From positions 91,851,844-91,915,843 of the forward strand of contig CM060694.1 of assembly GCA_030686995.1 (NCBI GenBank): 64,000 nucleotides of DNA. The letters are read 5' to 3'. Made by a program: the position numbers and the translations under genes. This stretch comes from Artemisia argyi (Eukaryota; Streptophyta; Magnoliopsida; Asterales; Asteraceae). How positions within the stretch are numbered: position 1 is the stretch's first letter; each line of letters opens with the position of its first letter. This document shows, piece by piece, positions 1-11,544 of this stretch. The notes beneath the pieces are model-generated. The model was not told the DNA's origin. It was given only the letters and a program-made list of their open reading frames with translations, and searched no databases.

Positions 1-1105
1 CCAACCTCTTAACCGAGACTATAGATTGAACATGTCCTCACCAATAGACTTTATCCAAACATGTTAGACACCTATGCCTTTGTGCAGATATACATACCTG
101 ACTATTTATCCTCATAATACTTTCACTTTTAAATGGATTTTTTCTCCAAACTACAGTTATACAAAATATATATCTTGTAAGAAATACTTTTCTGAGACAC
201 TTATTTTGATAAGCAAATTCCTTTTGGTTAATCCTTTACAAAACTATTGAATTGTTAGGAAATTTTAAACATCGATCTTTGGTTAACCATATTATCCACC
301 TTATATTGAAAACTGTCCTATCTTGCATAACTATTAAATTTTGAAACAACAAGAAAAATGTTACTTGGAAAGCCGTTTGCTTAAACTTGTAGATTCATTT
401 ATTCGGGGAAGGTTTATGAACAAAACACAATCTCAAAACCTTTTCGGTGCCTTGAACTTAGTGCAATCAATATTCTTTCCTAAACTGGTGCTTTGAAACT
501 TTGTTCGATAAACTATTTATGCGTTTTGCTTATGGTTAGATTCATTTTTATGGCGACATCGCCATGGCTACATTATCACTTTTACCTTCATATAGCGATA
601 TTGCTACACTTATGTTTGAATCTTGGACCACATATTACTTTTGTTTACACAAACCAAATCATATTTGGCAGTGGGTCGTAAACACACAGGTTACAAGTCT
701 CTTATGGCGGGACTTGGAACTGAGTGGATTTACGATGCCTTTGCTGGCAAATCTTCATTCATATGCATTACATTATTTTTCACAAGACTCTATGAACTCA
801 CCAACCTCGTGTTGACACTTTAGCATGTATTTTCAGGTATTAAGCAATGCCACGCTACAGGAGGTTTTGGCAGGGCATGGCATGGTCATAGAAGACTCTG
901 ATATTCATTTGGGGACCGTTTTTAACTATTTTAAGGGCCTACTTCCGCACTACTTTTAACAATGTAAATTCAACATTTTTGATTAAGCTATTTTATTCTA
1001 AATGATTGAAGTGAAAACTATTTTTGTACTTGTGTTGAGATACCAATTGAGTTACACCCCAGCTACATGTAAGCTTCCGCTGGACCCGATTTTGGGGGTG
1101 TGACA
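1..1105 (+). mobile_element. Tekay-like Ty3/gypsy remnant, internal piece plus LTR 3' end
   Basis: Bases 1 to about 435 match the internal region of the complete element at 45592-46020 with scattered substitutions. Bases about 790-1105 match the 3' end of that element's LTR (compare 44222-44536) and finish on the same GGGGGTGTGACA terminus. The middle (about 440-790) resembles instead the LTR read on the minus strand at 62630-62700, so the piece looks chimeric or internally deleted. The right terminus falls inside a minus-strand copia gag, so this element inserted there. The left end is outside the window. If it is a full insertion, its target duplication should be CATAC (1106-1110). It has no coding capacity. 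Confidence 0.8.
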
Positions 1106-2304
1106 CATACTGATCATACTAATTCCCTGCATACTGACCTGCATTCTGCATATTCTGATTACCCATATGAAATCCAGTCGCATATCCCTGCTGATTCCCA
1201 TAAACTCCAACCATTTGGCCTCCATTGCCCATATTGAAACTCGGCTGAGCAATCTGCTTGTTGCAAGTGTTCGATGAAATCCTTTGGTTGTTGTTTGTTG
1301 GTGTAGAATAACGTCCTTGGAATGCCTTTGACAGAAAAACAAATGCTTGGGTCAATGCTGCAGTTGCTTCATCATTTTCAGTGAATTCTGATTCTTGGAA
1401 TTGTGGGTATTGCTGTTGTAGAATAACATGTTGTTGTTACTATGGGTAGAACTGTTGTTGGTAGACCGGTGTTGGTTATTGAATGCATGATGGTTGCATG
1501 TAGTTGTGAGTTGAAGATGATGATGGTTGTTGTGAGTTCACTGGTAACGGTGTTGGTGTAGTAGCAATTAATGCGAGAGGATCATAATTCTTTGACAATC
1601 TTTCTTTCCTTACTTCATTAGCCTCAGCATGGTTTTGCTTCAGAAAGTCATAGAGTTGATCATAATTCACCTTATGTAAATCCTTTATTTGGTTGACAAT
1701 TGTAACATAACGACCCCATTCTTCCGGAAGGTTATTGATGAATTTGATGTTTGTTGCAATTGTTCGTGGTGTCAACTTGTTTCCGATTAACTCATTCATT
1801 AATGTGCAAAACCTTGTGTAATAGGATTCAATTTGTTCACCTTTAGTGGATGTAAAGTTCTCCCATTCAGTTAGAAGTTTGTTCTCAACGTCTTGTTGCC
1901 CAATCTATGTTCCATGACATATCCTTCTAACGCGTTCCCACATATCATAAGCAGTTTCACAGCTGTCGACCGCAGCAAAGATCTCGCGTGGTAATCCAAG
2001 TAGGATTAAATGCATTTCCATATCATCAGCGGCGATCTGCTTCCTGTCTGCATCTGTGTAATCTTCTTCTGTTTGGTCACGCATGAATGGTTGAGTCGGA
2101 GGTGTGTCATTCAGATTGCCTCCATCTTGAACTTGTCTTGGCTTAAATGGACCCTGTTTAATTAGAGTTGATCATTAGTTTACAATAAGGCTTTGTTTTG
2201 ATGTAACGAAGCATGCGGCTTGTCCATGGAAGATATCCACCTTTTTTAAGCATGGGAGGTCGGTTTTCCGCACCGGCAGCATGAATATCTTGTTGAGTTG
2301 CCAT
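1106..2304 (-). pseudogene. Ty1/copia gag, broken
   Basis: The probable start codon is at 2304 (reading MATQQDIHAAGAENRPP), followed by a copia-type Gag body with the typical WTSRMLRY and later LILLGLP, YDMWERV and LPEEWGRYV segments. A frameshift near 2165 separates the N-terminus from the body. A TAG near 1903 lies inside the conserved helical region, and the C-terminal Gln/Asn-rich tail (about 1119-1480) has moved frame again. The zinc-knuckle end is missing because the gene is cut at 1105 by the gypsy LTR. In a working element this would be the capsid protein. This copy is dead. Confidence 0.85.
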
Positions 2305-2589
2305 TGATGAAGTGTAGATTGATAAAGTTGATTCTTGGATCGTTCCAACGAAATAGGAGTTGAATTTAGTGTAAGCTGATGCAAGTTTTTGTGGTGAAAA
2401 ATTTGATCTAAAACCTTAAAACCTCAATAACTTCTTCCCGGAGCCATTTTGGGCCTCAAAACTTCTTCCTGGAGCGTTTCGTTCTCCTCGGTATCACGGT
2501 CGTTTTGACAGCTGATTCGTCGAAAACGGAGTTACGGTTCAAAAGTTATGGCCGTTTGAAGTTTGATTGTTAAAAACCTCACAATTGTC

Positions 2590-3020
2590 AAAATTCTCGA
2601 AACTTTTCAAAATTCTCAAAACTTTAGTGTGTTCTCGAAACTTTTAAGTGTTCTCGAAACTTTGAGGATTCTCGAAACTTTGAGGATTCTCGAAACTTTG
2701 AGTATTCTCGAAACTATGGGATTCTGGAAACTTTGAGTATTCTCGAAACTTTAAGTATTTTCGAAAATATGGGTTCTCGAAATATTTCAGAATTCTCGAA
2801 AGATTTCAGAAATTTCGAAAATATGCACCAAAAATTTCTAAATTATACAATTTAGAGAGTATACCACGAGTCGAAGTGTTTTCTCACTTATACAAGCAAG
2901 GGAAACACTGAGTAAGCAACGGTAACACTTCTGGAGCAACGAGGTGTGATCTCGAAAGTTTAGGGTCTTGTGTTCTCGAAAATTGCAGTGATCTCGAAAA
3001 CAAGTACAATGTGATCTCGA
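2590..3020 (-). repeat. Dispersed TTCTCGAAAC motif array in copia leader
   Basis: About 15 copies of a short motif (plus-strand TTCTCGAAACTTT and variants) recur every 20 to 35 bases between the LTR and gag of the minus-strand copia element. Spacing is irregular, and the sequence between copies varies much more than the motif, unlike a simple tandem slip array. No ORF explains it. It sits in the untranslated leader of the transposon RNA. Confidence 0.7.
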
Positions 3021-3388
3021 AAGTTTTGCAGATTTTTGATTTTGCATAAAGCACACCCAAATGAATTTTGTATTCCAAGATTCTTGTACTTCTAGGCTTA
3101 AAAACACCAAAACTTGAAGAAAGTTGCAAACTTGATGATTTTTATGAAAGTTTTTTGTGTTCTAGAAAACAAGTACAAAAACCAAATTCGAATTTTTAAA
3201 GCTTTCAAATTTCAAAAAGATAGAAACTTTCTTGTTAGAAAAGGTTTATAACACTAGTTTGTAATAAAAAAAAAGTGTTAAAGACCAAGAAAAACAAGAA
3301 AATTAAGGAACTTTTTGATAAAAAAAAAACGTGTAGTAAGCTAGAAAAAATCGAAACAAACAAACTCCCAACACTCCTAGATCATTGT

Positions 3389-3405
3389 TTGGCGATTGAT
3401 ACCAC
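3389..3405 (-). other. Primer-binding site, initiator tRNA-Met type
   Basis: On the minus strand, two bases after the LTR end, the sequence reads TGGTATCAATCGCC. Its first eight bases match the 3' end of initiator tRNA-Met as used by most plant copia elements. The later bases diverge from the usual TGGTATCAGAGC. Confidence 0.65.
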
Positions 3406-3407
3406 TT

Positions 3408-3850
3408 GTAGGACCTTAGATATCACAACTTTATCACACAATGTAAGCTCAATAATAAGTAAAGATGGTGACTTGAAGATGTATATATGTCGTGTATAAG
3501 TAGAGAGAAAGAGATGGAAATGGAACTATTATTGAAAGAGAAACACACACAATAAACACTCAAGCACGCTTATAAATGACTAGGTAAGTGCCTTATATAG
3601 TTAGAGAGAAAGGCCACATGGGCTTTCTAATGGACTTGGGCTTGGGCTTGGGCTTGGGCTTGGGCTTGGGCTTGGACTTGGTTTACATGAATTATAAAAG
3701 GCTTACTAACATAACTCTTAACATATTAGATTACCAAGTCCAATGCCCAACTAACTTAAACTATTACATACTTAACGACACAAAGACAAAGTTCCTAATA
3801 TGAGAATGACTATCACTTTTCTATTTAATTCTTTAATGCTAACACTAACA
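3408..3850 (-). repeat. 5' LTR of the minus-strand copia element
   Basis: The 443-bp LTR begins TGTTAGTG (minus strand, at 3850) and ends CCTACA at 3408. It is followed two bases later by a Met-type primer-binding site. A TATA box (CTATATAAGG on the minus strand, 3592-3600) and a purine/pyrimidine-rich R region lie in the expected places. The partner LTR is outside the window. Confidence 0.8.
3633..3681. repeat. (TTGGGC)n microsatellite inside copia LTR
   Basis: About eight tandem hexamers of TTGGGC/CTTGGG lie within the U3 part of the minus-strand copia LTR. Any reading frame through it gives a Gly-Leu repeat and is not a gene. Confidence 0.9.
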
Positions 3851-6112
3851 TTGGAGTGTTCGTTGGATATTGTGAAAATTCAAAAGGCTTTCGGATATGG
3901 AATCGTCGTACAAGAGAGATTCAAGAGACCATCATGCTAATTTTGATGAACTCACACAGATGGCTTCTGAGCAAAACAGCTTAGGGCCCGCATTCAACCG
4001 TCTAAATTTTTCGGAATCTTCGGCTGCACCATTGTCACTCTCCCGTAAAAAAGTGGAAACCTTGTTTGCTCCTATGTATGATGATACGATTGAAAACCAT
4101 CCTTCTGAGGTCTCACCAATTTCCGCTGCACACCTTGATTATAATCAAGTACCTGATTCACCTCAACAAACAACAACAACTGTTGGGAGAGACGGCCCTC
4201 CAATTGCATCTCCAACAACCGCAGAACAAACCGGATCCAACTCACGACAATCAGCTGAAGACTCCATATCTAAATCAGTTCCAGAAACCGCAGAGCATGA
4301 TCCAGAGGAATTCTTTAACCCGTTTGCACCGGCTCAACTCATTCCTGACATAGCTGAGTCATCTAATCGCAATTTAGATCCTGCTAACATGCGAGATAAT
4401 TATCAACTTCACCCTTCGACACACAAATGGACTAGAGATCACTCCTTAGTTCAGATTATTGGCCATCCAGTGCACCAATCATGACAAGACAACGACTCCA
4501 CACAGATGGTGAAACTTGCATCTATGCACTCACAGTTTGTCAAGATGAACCTAAGAACATTAAACAAGCAATGACTTACGAAAACTGGATTGAATCTATG
4601 CAAGAGGAACTTCAGCAATTCAAACGATTAGAAGTCTGGGAATTAGTTGCAAAACCTAACGGAGTCTTTGCCATTGGGTTGAAATGGATTTGGAAAGATA
4701 AGCTGAATGCAGAAGGCACTGTCATACGTAACAAATCACGCTTGGTAGCTAAAGGATACTTCCAAGAAGAAGGAATTGATTTTGAAGAATCTTTTGCTCC
4801 AATGGCTAGACTTGAAGCTGTTCGGATTTTTCTGGCATATGCTGCTCATCGGAATATGGTTGTTTATCAAATGGATGTGAAAACATCATTTCTGAATGGT
4901 CAACTTCGTGAAGTAGTTTATGTTAGTCAACCAAAAGGCTTTGTTGATCCTGATCGTCCCAATCACATATACCAACTCAAAAAGGCTCTTTACGGACTCA
5001 AGCAAGCCCCAAGGGCGTGGTATGACAAACTATCTGCTTTCTTGCTGGCCAATAAATTTTCTAAAGGTTCAGTGGATCCAACGTTATTTACTAAAACATA
5101 CGGGGTGGACTTACTAATTGTTCAAATATATGTCGATGACATTATTTTTGCTTCAACAAACAAAAGATACTAAAATGATTTTGCAAATTTAATGAAAGAT
5201 AATTTTGAAATGTCCATGATGGGTGAACTTTCGTTCTTTTTAGGACTACAAGTTCATCAATCACCCCGTGGAATTTTTCTAAATCAGTCTAAATATGCTT
5301 TGGAAATTTGAAAGAAACATGGAATGATGAGCTGTGATACTTATAATACACCAATGGGTTTTGGCACAAAACTAGATGCTGACATACATGGGACTCCAGT
5401 TGACCCTACCAAATACCGTAGTATTATTGGGTCACTCATGTATCTCCCAGCTAGTAGACCCTATATTGTCTTTGCAGTCTACATGTGTTCTCGTTATCAG
5501 TCTAAAACAACTGAAAGGCACCTCAATGAGGCTAAAAGAATCCTTCGATACATAAAAGGAACCATTAACTTGGGGATCTGGTATCCGAAGGATTCTACTT
5601 TTGAACTAATTACTTTTTCAGACGCTGACCATGCAGGATGCGTAGACACGCGAAAAAGTACATCAGGTGGATTACAGTTTCTGGGAGATAAGCTTGTGTC
5701 TTGACAATCTAAGAAGCAGGACTGCACATCACTGTCATCAACCGAATCTGAGTACGTAGCTACGTCTGCTTGTTGTGCTCAAGTCATTTGGATGAGATCA
5801 CAGTTTAAGGACTATGGCTACCTATTCAATAAGATTCCGATCTACTGTGACTCCGAAAGTGCCATTGCAATTTCTTGCAACACCGTTCATCACCGCAAGT
5901 CCAAACACATTGATCTCCGCTATCATTTCATCAAGGAACATGTCGAAAAGGGTACAGTTGAATTATACTTTGTCAGAACTGAATACCAATTGGCGGACTT
6001 ACTCACTAAAGCATTACCTCCAACAAGGTTTGCTAATCTAGTTCACCAAATTGGTATGCGATGTTTGACTCCAGAAACAAGTGATTGTCAAACATCAAAA
6101 CTATCTTTGTAA
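3851..6112 (+). pseudogene. Ty1/copia pol: integrase end, RT and RNase H, broken
   Basis: The region starts inside the integrase C-terminal part (GVFVGYCENSKGFRIW), passes through a Ser/Thr/Pro-rich linker, and continues into a copia reverse transcriptase ([48 protein letters not shown] at 5129-5140) and RNase H (SDADHAG, TESEYVA, LRYHFIKE). Single-base frameshifts lie near 3930 and 4475. In-frame stops lie at 5171, 5308 and 5702. Everything 5' of the integrase end was displaced by insertion of the minus-strand copia element at 3850/3851. The final residues run to a natural TAA at 6110-6112. Confidence 0.92.
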
Positions 6113-6558
6113 ATATTTTTTCAAAAACAAAATACAAAAATATAAAACCAACAAAAACGCAAAAATATTTTTCATTTCTTTTTCAAACAATAAAATAAAA
6201 TAAAATAAAATAAAAACTTTTCCATACTTCAAGATATGTTGTTCAAAACATTTTCCATATTTTTACAACAAACATATCTTGAGGGGGAGACAAAAAGTTT
6301 TTCTACTTCTTCATTAAAGAGCTTTTTCTCATCATGTAAATACTTTTCTAGCGACACCTCTTGAACCATTTGGATTATTAAAAAGTTTACAACATCACGT
6401 GGTTGGTTCAAGGGGAGGTAACATCCAAAATACTCGTAATATTCATTGCTTGGACTCAAATTTTAAGTTCTTAAAACTTAAGGGACTTAATGTGCTGAAT
6501 TGTCAAAAACTTGCATTTGAAAACAAGTGCAAGGACCAAAAGTGTCAATATTCCAAAG

Positions 6559-6560
<2 letters not shown>

Positions 6561-6638
<78 letters not shown>
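6561..6638. repeat. (AT)39 microsatellite
   Basis: A pure AT dinucleotide run of about 78 bp lies in the spacer of the plus-strand copia element. Ile-Tyr repeat ORFs through it on both strands are artefacts. Confidence 0.97.
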
Positions 6639-6640
<2 letters not shown>

Positions 6641-7269
6641 TAACAAGACTCAAAGTCTGTTTCTCACTTTTACGCAAACAAAAACCACCCCTACGCTGCT
6701 AACTTTTTCACAAATTCAAGTTTTCAAGATTGTCGAGTTTCTGTGATTGTAAGTCTTAATGTTTATCATTTTATTGTGTTAATCACTCGACCCTATTCCC
6801 TGTGCATTTTCTACAACTCAATTTGGTTACATTGATAATTAGGGTTTATGTACTAAAATTGGGTGTTTTTTAGATTTGATGTTTGAGGCTAATTAAGTTA
6901 GATGGTTAGCTTTGGTAGGTCATTACTTGTTAGATTCCATCCTTACTTTAACCTCTAATACATCAGACTTGAGAAATTTATGTGTTTAATGTTTGAGGGA
7001 CTCGACTTCTTGGATGACACATTCTGGGTTCATGTTTGTTTGTTATGAGAATTGTTTGTGGCTTATTTGTGAACACTAAACATGTACCTTAAGTCTCAGG
7101 GCATCACAATAACATTTGCTTGTGGTTCATTAAAATTGTTCAACTATTTGATCTTTTGCGAAAAATGTGTTAGGCTTATCTAATGTTTAGAATTGGATTG
7201 TGCAATTAGATGCCTATTGACACCAATGTGTAGCAGACCCTTGACCTAAATCTTTCAGAAATTTTTGGT

Positions 7270-7820
7270 CTTTATGAATGGTGCCGAGTTTGTATATGAA
7301 CTTATCAAGTTAGTATGAATGTTTTCGAGTTAAGAATAGAACTTATCGAGTTTGGTAATGCATCTTATCGAGTTTGTAATTTTTGTCAAGTTATTGATGC
7401 TTATCGAGTTTGGTGATAGATGTTATCGAGTTAATTAACATGTTTTATCAAGTTTTCTGCCTTATCGAGTTTGACACCTTTTTTTATCGAGTTAGGAATA
7501 ATTTTATCGAGTTTGCAATATTCTTTCTGTCCTTATCGAGTTATGCTTGAAGTTTTCGAATGACAAGTTTTTTCACTCCGAGTAACGAGTCTCATTATGG
7601 AACCATCGAGTATGGGTTCCAAGTTTACAACTTTTATGAAAAGAAATGTTGCCCAAATTTTTTAAAATTATATCGAGTTAGGGGGCAGTTGGTTGTGTTA
7701 TCAATCTTGCTAAATGATTGTTGTTTTGTCGAGTTAGGTTCAAAGTATAATTTCTTTCGAGTTATGTGTTACTAATTGGTTTTATCAAGTTATGAGTTAC
7801 TAATTTCTGTCGAGTTATGA
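7270..7820 (+). repeat. Dispersed TATCGAGTT motif array
   Basis: About twenty copies of TATCGAGTT or close variants (TTCGAGTTA, TATCAAGTT, GTCGAGTTA) occur at 20 to 40-base intervals just upstream of the extra copia ORF. The intervening sequence is not repeated. The motif core TCGAG recalls the TTCGAGAA motif of the minus-strand copia leader at 2590-3020. Confidence 0.75.
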
Positions 7821-7961
7821 GTTATAAGTTTGTACTGTTGTCTTTGGTGTTTGTTCATAACATGTCTACAATGGATGACATCTTGGAATTTTGAAATGTA
7901 AACTAACACGAATATCACCACATTGCTTTTGTTGGTTGTATGACACATTTCAGGTACAAAC

Positions 7962-8716
7962 ATGTCACTTGCTTCCACACCTAGACACGAGTTGATTCAA
8001 GGAGAAGAAAGAACAATTGGAAAGTCTAACTTGAAAGTTCATATTGAAACAATCACGTGCCATCCAACATGTGAAATCATCATAGAGATACTCAAAGGAC
8101 ACTTCATTCACAATCTCCTCACAACCACATGCTCAGTACCAGAAGTTTACTTAACACAGTTCTGGGAAAGTCTTGAAGTTAGCAGAAATAGCAAAACCAT
8201 GGGTATTCGTCTTGATCACAAAGATATTGTGTTTGATGTGAATACCCTCCGCTCTGTTCTTGGTTTACCTGTAGAAGGAACTAGAAACCTCAAGAAATTC
8301 ACTCCTTTGCCTTCAATGTCAGAAATTGTCAGTCTTCTTCGTGAAATTGGGTATGATGAATCAGTGATCAAACTCAACAAAATATCTACTATCGACAGAA
8401 AGTTCATTCCACAACCATGACTTACACTATACTCAATCCTCACCAATAGCTTAACTAGCAAAGAAACCGGGCATGAACACCCTTCTCTTGAAGTTATGCA
8501 GATCTTCTGGGGGGTTGTCAAAGTCACAACTATTGACTATGCTCAACTGATTTGGGAGGATATGGTTCTTCAAGCAAGACAGTTTAAGAAAGCGTCAAAT
8601 TCAAGAATTCCATTTTACCGATATACCAAGTGTCTCATTGCTCATATCATGCATACATACCCAGATATTGATCGCAGATCGGAAGATAAAGAACACACAA
8701 CTGCCATGGATCATAT
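7962..8716 (+). pseudogene. Retroelement-associated extra ORF, N-terminal part
   Basis: The frame starts MSLASTPRHELIQ and runs through segments such as HPTCEIIIEILKGH, VYLTQFWESL and VLGLPVEG. One in-frame TGA (8418-8420) falls after FIPQP, and the frame resumes through VTTIDYAQLIWEDM and IPFYRYTKCLIAHIMHTYPDI. I recognise this as the N-terminal half of a large protein family that is very frequent in Asteraceae assemblies next to copia pol genes. Its molecular function is not known to me. The CACTA element splits it at 8716/8717, and the C-terminal half resumes at 26427. Confidence 0.75.
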
Positions 8717-8731
8717 CACTAGAACAAAAAC
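8717..8731 (+). repeat. Left CACTA terminal inverted repeat
   Basis: Begins CACTAG and is preceded by the target duplication TAT. It pairs with 26409-26423. Similarity beyond 15 bp is lost, although both sides soon carry GTGTGAC-rich subterminal motifs. Confidence 0.88.
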
Positions 8732-8954
8732 TGGATTTGGCTACACCCAAAAAGTGTGACGAAATACATATAGTCACACATGATTTTTCGAGTGTGTGTG
8801 ACTAAAGGTCGCGTGACCATAGGGTACCTATGGTCACATGTTTGAGTTCTTTTTACTCTCGATTACAAAACAGTAACCAAAACCTAAATATGTGTGACTA
8901 ATTTGGTACAATTTTTGTTGGATTAAGCAGTATTAGTGACCATAAACATTGTAT

Positions 8955-11180
8955 AGTCACACAAAACATGTTATTTTTATATATTTAGTCACATACAATT
9001 AAGCATAAAGTGGCCAAAAGTGTGAATAAGTGTGACCATATGGTATTTAAAGTGAAGAAATGTGTGTTTTGTGTGACTATTGATCATCCAATGGCCACAT
9101 GAATTGTATGATTGTGTGGCCTTTTATAACATTTAGTCACACAAAGCATGTTACGTTTTGGTATTTAGTCACATACAATTAGGCATAAAGTGGCAAAAAG
9201 TGTGAATAAGTGTGATCATATGGTGTTTAAAGTGAAGAAATATGTATTTTGTGTGACTATTGATCATCCAATGGCCACATGAATTTTGTTTTTGTGTGGC
9301 CTTTGGTAACCTTTAGTCACACAAAGCATGTTACTTTTGGGTATTTAGTCACATACAATTAAGCATAAAGTGGCCAAAAGAGTGAATATGTGTGACCATA
9401 TGGTGTTTAAAGTGAAGAAATGTGTGTTTTGTGTGACTATTGACCATCCAATGGCCACATGAATTGTACGTTTGTGTGGCCTTTTGTAACATTTAGTCAC
9501 ACAAAGCATGTTACTTTTTGGTATTTAGTCACATACAATTAAGCATAAATTGGCCAAAAGTGTGAATATGTGTGACCATATGGTGTTTGAAGTGAAGAAA
9601 TGTGTGTTTTGTGTGACTATTGATCATCCAATGGCCACATGAATTGTATGTTTGTGTGGCCTTTTGTAAAATTTAGTCACACAAAGCATGTTTCTTTTGG
9701 GTATTTAGTCATATACAATTAAGCATAAAGTGGCCAAAAGTGTGAATATGTGTGACCATAAGGTGTTTAAAGTGAAGAAATGTGTGTTTTGTGTGACTAT
9801 TGACCATCCAATGGCCACATGAATTGTATGTTTGTGTGGCCTTTTGTAACATTTAGTCACACAAAGCATGTTTCTTTTGGGTATTTAGTCACATACAATT
9901 AAGCATAAAGTGGCCAAAAGTGTGAATAAGTGTGACCATATGGTGTTTAAAGTGAAGAAATGTGTGTTTTGTGTGACTATTGACCATCTAATGGTCACAT
10001 GATTTGTATGTTTGCGTGGCCTTTTGTAACATTTAGTCACACAAAGCATGTTTCTTTTGGGTATTTAGTCACATACAATTAAGCATAAAGTGGCCAAAAG
10101 TGTGAATAAGTGTGACCATATGTTGTTTAAAGAGAAGAAATGTGTGTTTTGTGTGACTATTGACCATCTAATGGTCACATGAATTGTATGTTTGTGTGGC
10201 CTTTTGTAACATTTAGTCACACAAAGCATGTTTGTTTTGGGTATTTAGTCACATACAATTAAGCATAAAGTGGCCAAAAGTGTGAATATGTGTGACCATA
10301 TGGTGTTTAAAGTGAAAAAATGTGTGTTTTGTGTGACTATTGATCATCCAATGGCCTCATGAATTGTATGTTTGTGGCCTTTTGTAACATTTAGTCACAC
10401 AAAGCATGTTTTTTTTTGGGTATTTAGTCACAAAGAATTAAGCATAAAGTGGCCAAAAGTGTTGATATGTGTGACCATATGGTGTTTAAAGTGAAGAAAT
10501 GTGTGTTTTGTGTGACTATTGACCATCCAATGGTCACATGAATTGTATGTTTGTATGGCCTTTTGGAACATTTAGTCACACAAAGCATGTTTGTTTTGGT
10601 ATTTAGTCACATACAATTAAGCATAAAGTGGCCAAAAGTGTTAATATGTGTGACCATATGGTGTTTAAAGTGATGAAATGTGTGTTTTGTGTGACTATTG
10701 ATCATCCAATGGCCACATGAATTGTATGTTTGTGTGGCCTTTTGTAACATTTAGTCACACAAAGCATGTTTCTTTTGGGTTTTTAGTCACATACAATTAG
10801 GCATAAAGTGGCTAAAAGTGTTGATATGTGTGACAATATGGTGTTTAAAGTGATGAAATATGTGTTTTGTGTGGCTATTGTTCATCCAATGGTCACATTA
10901 ATTGTATATTTGTGTGACCTTTTGTAACATTTAGTCACACAAAGCATGTGTCTTTTTGGGTATTTAGTCACATATTATTAGGCATAAAGTGGCCAAAAGT
11001 GTTGATATGTGTGACCATATGATGTTTAAAGTGATGAAATATGTGTTTTGTGTGACTATTATTCATCCAATGGTCACATGAATATTTGTTTTGTGTAGCC
11101 TATTGTAATATTTAGTCACACAAAGCATTAAGCAAATAGTGACCAAAAGTGCTAATAATTGTGACTATATGCATCTTTTA
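8955..11180 (+). repeat. 180-bp subterminal tandem array, left end
   Basis: About twelve head-to-tail units start with TAGTCACACAAAGCATG at 9133, 9313, 9493, 9673, 9853, 10033, 10213 and so on. The period is exactly 180 over most of the array, with one or two 178-181 units near 10390-10930. Units differ by scattered substitutions, and the flanking copies are the most diverged. Each unit contains several GTGTGAC/GTCACAC and TGGCCAC motifs in both orientations, plausible transposase-binding sites. The array is non-coding. Confidence 0.95.
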
Positions 11181-11544
11181 GTCACATATAAGAAATCAAT
11201 ATATATAAAAACAAATTCAAATATATATATTAAAACGAATTCAAATACAATAATATTGGAATCAATATATATAAAAACGAATTCAAATACAATAAAATTC
11301 TCAATAATTTAACGACTTCTAAATCTTGATCTTCTTAGCTAGTTCTTAAAATTCTTAATCACTTCAACTCTTCTGATCGCCTCTAGGATTTCTTAAAATT
11401 CCTTGAACCGTCATTACAACAAACACAAATTCAGGCTAGTTCTTATTGAAAGCTCATATCAATACTTCATACTATTAGCATAAAAGGCTACAGATTACCA
11501 CATGATGTTCCAAGAGTTCCTTGTGGCGCACGGGCGTGTCCTCT
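11181..11544. other. AT-rich stretch with a 37-bp duplication
   Basis: The phrase GAATCAATATATATAAAAAC followed by GAATTCAAATACAATA occurs at about 11195 (partial), 11225 and 11262. No gene or transposon ends are seen. It lies between the left 180-bp array and the first captured exons. Confidence 0.5.

Larger units (their letters stand above)
1106..3850 (-). mobile_element. Ty1/copia element, 5' portion, minus strand
   Basis: Read on the minus strand this holds an LTR, a primer-binding site, a long leader with a repeated motif, and a gag gene, in the order expected for the 5' end of a copia retrotransposon. It lacks protease, integrase and RT because the left side is interrupted by a gypsy LTR at 1105. 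Its outer (right) end abuts the integrase region of another, plus-strand copia element, so it inserted into that element. The flanking five bases TTGGA (3851-3855) are the candidate target duplication. The partner copy lies outside the window. Confidence 0.85.
6113..7961 (+). other. Non-coding spacer between copia pol and its extra 3' ORF
   Basis: No ORF of substance is seen. It contains a polypurine stretch (CTTGAGGGGGAGA, 6279-6290) just after pol, a second purine run near 6412, an (AT)n tract, and a long array of TATCGAGTT-type motifs leading up to the start codon at 7962. The arrangement pol, spacer, extra ORF resembles copia elements with an additional env-position ORF. No 3' LTR is recognisable here. 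Confidence 0.6.

Noticed and set aside
6399..6746. ORFs on both strands through the AT microsatellite
   Set aside because: Ile-Tyr repeats are the direct translation of (AT)n. There is no start context or other protein feature.
8955..11180. Possible CRISPR or centromeric satellite array
   Set aside because: Units are 180 bp with no spacer-repeat alternation, so not CRISPR. The array lies inside CACTA termini and is short, so it is treated as subterminal repeats and not a centromere array.
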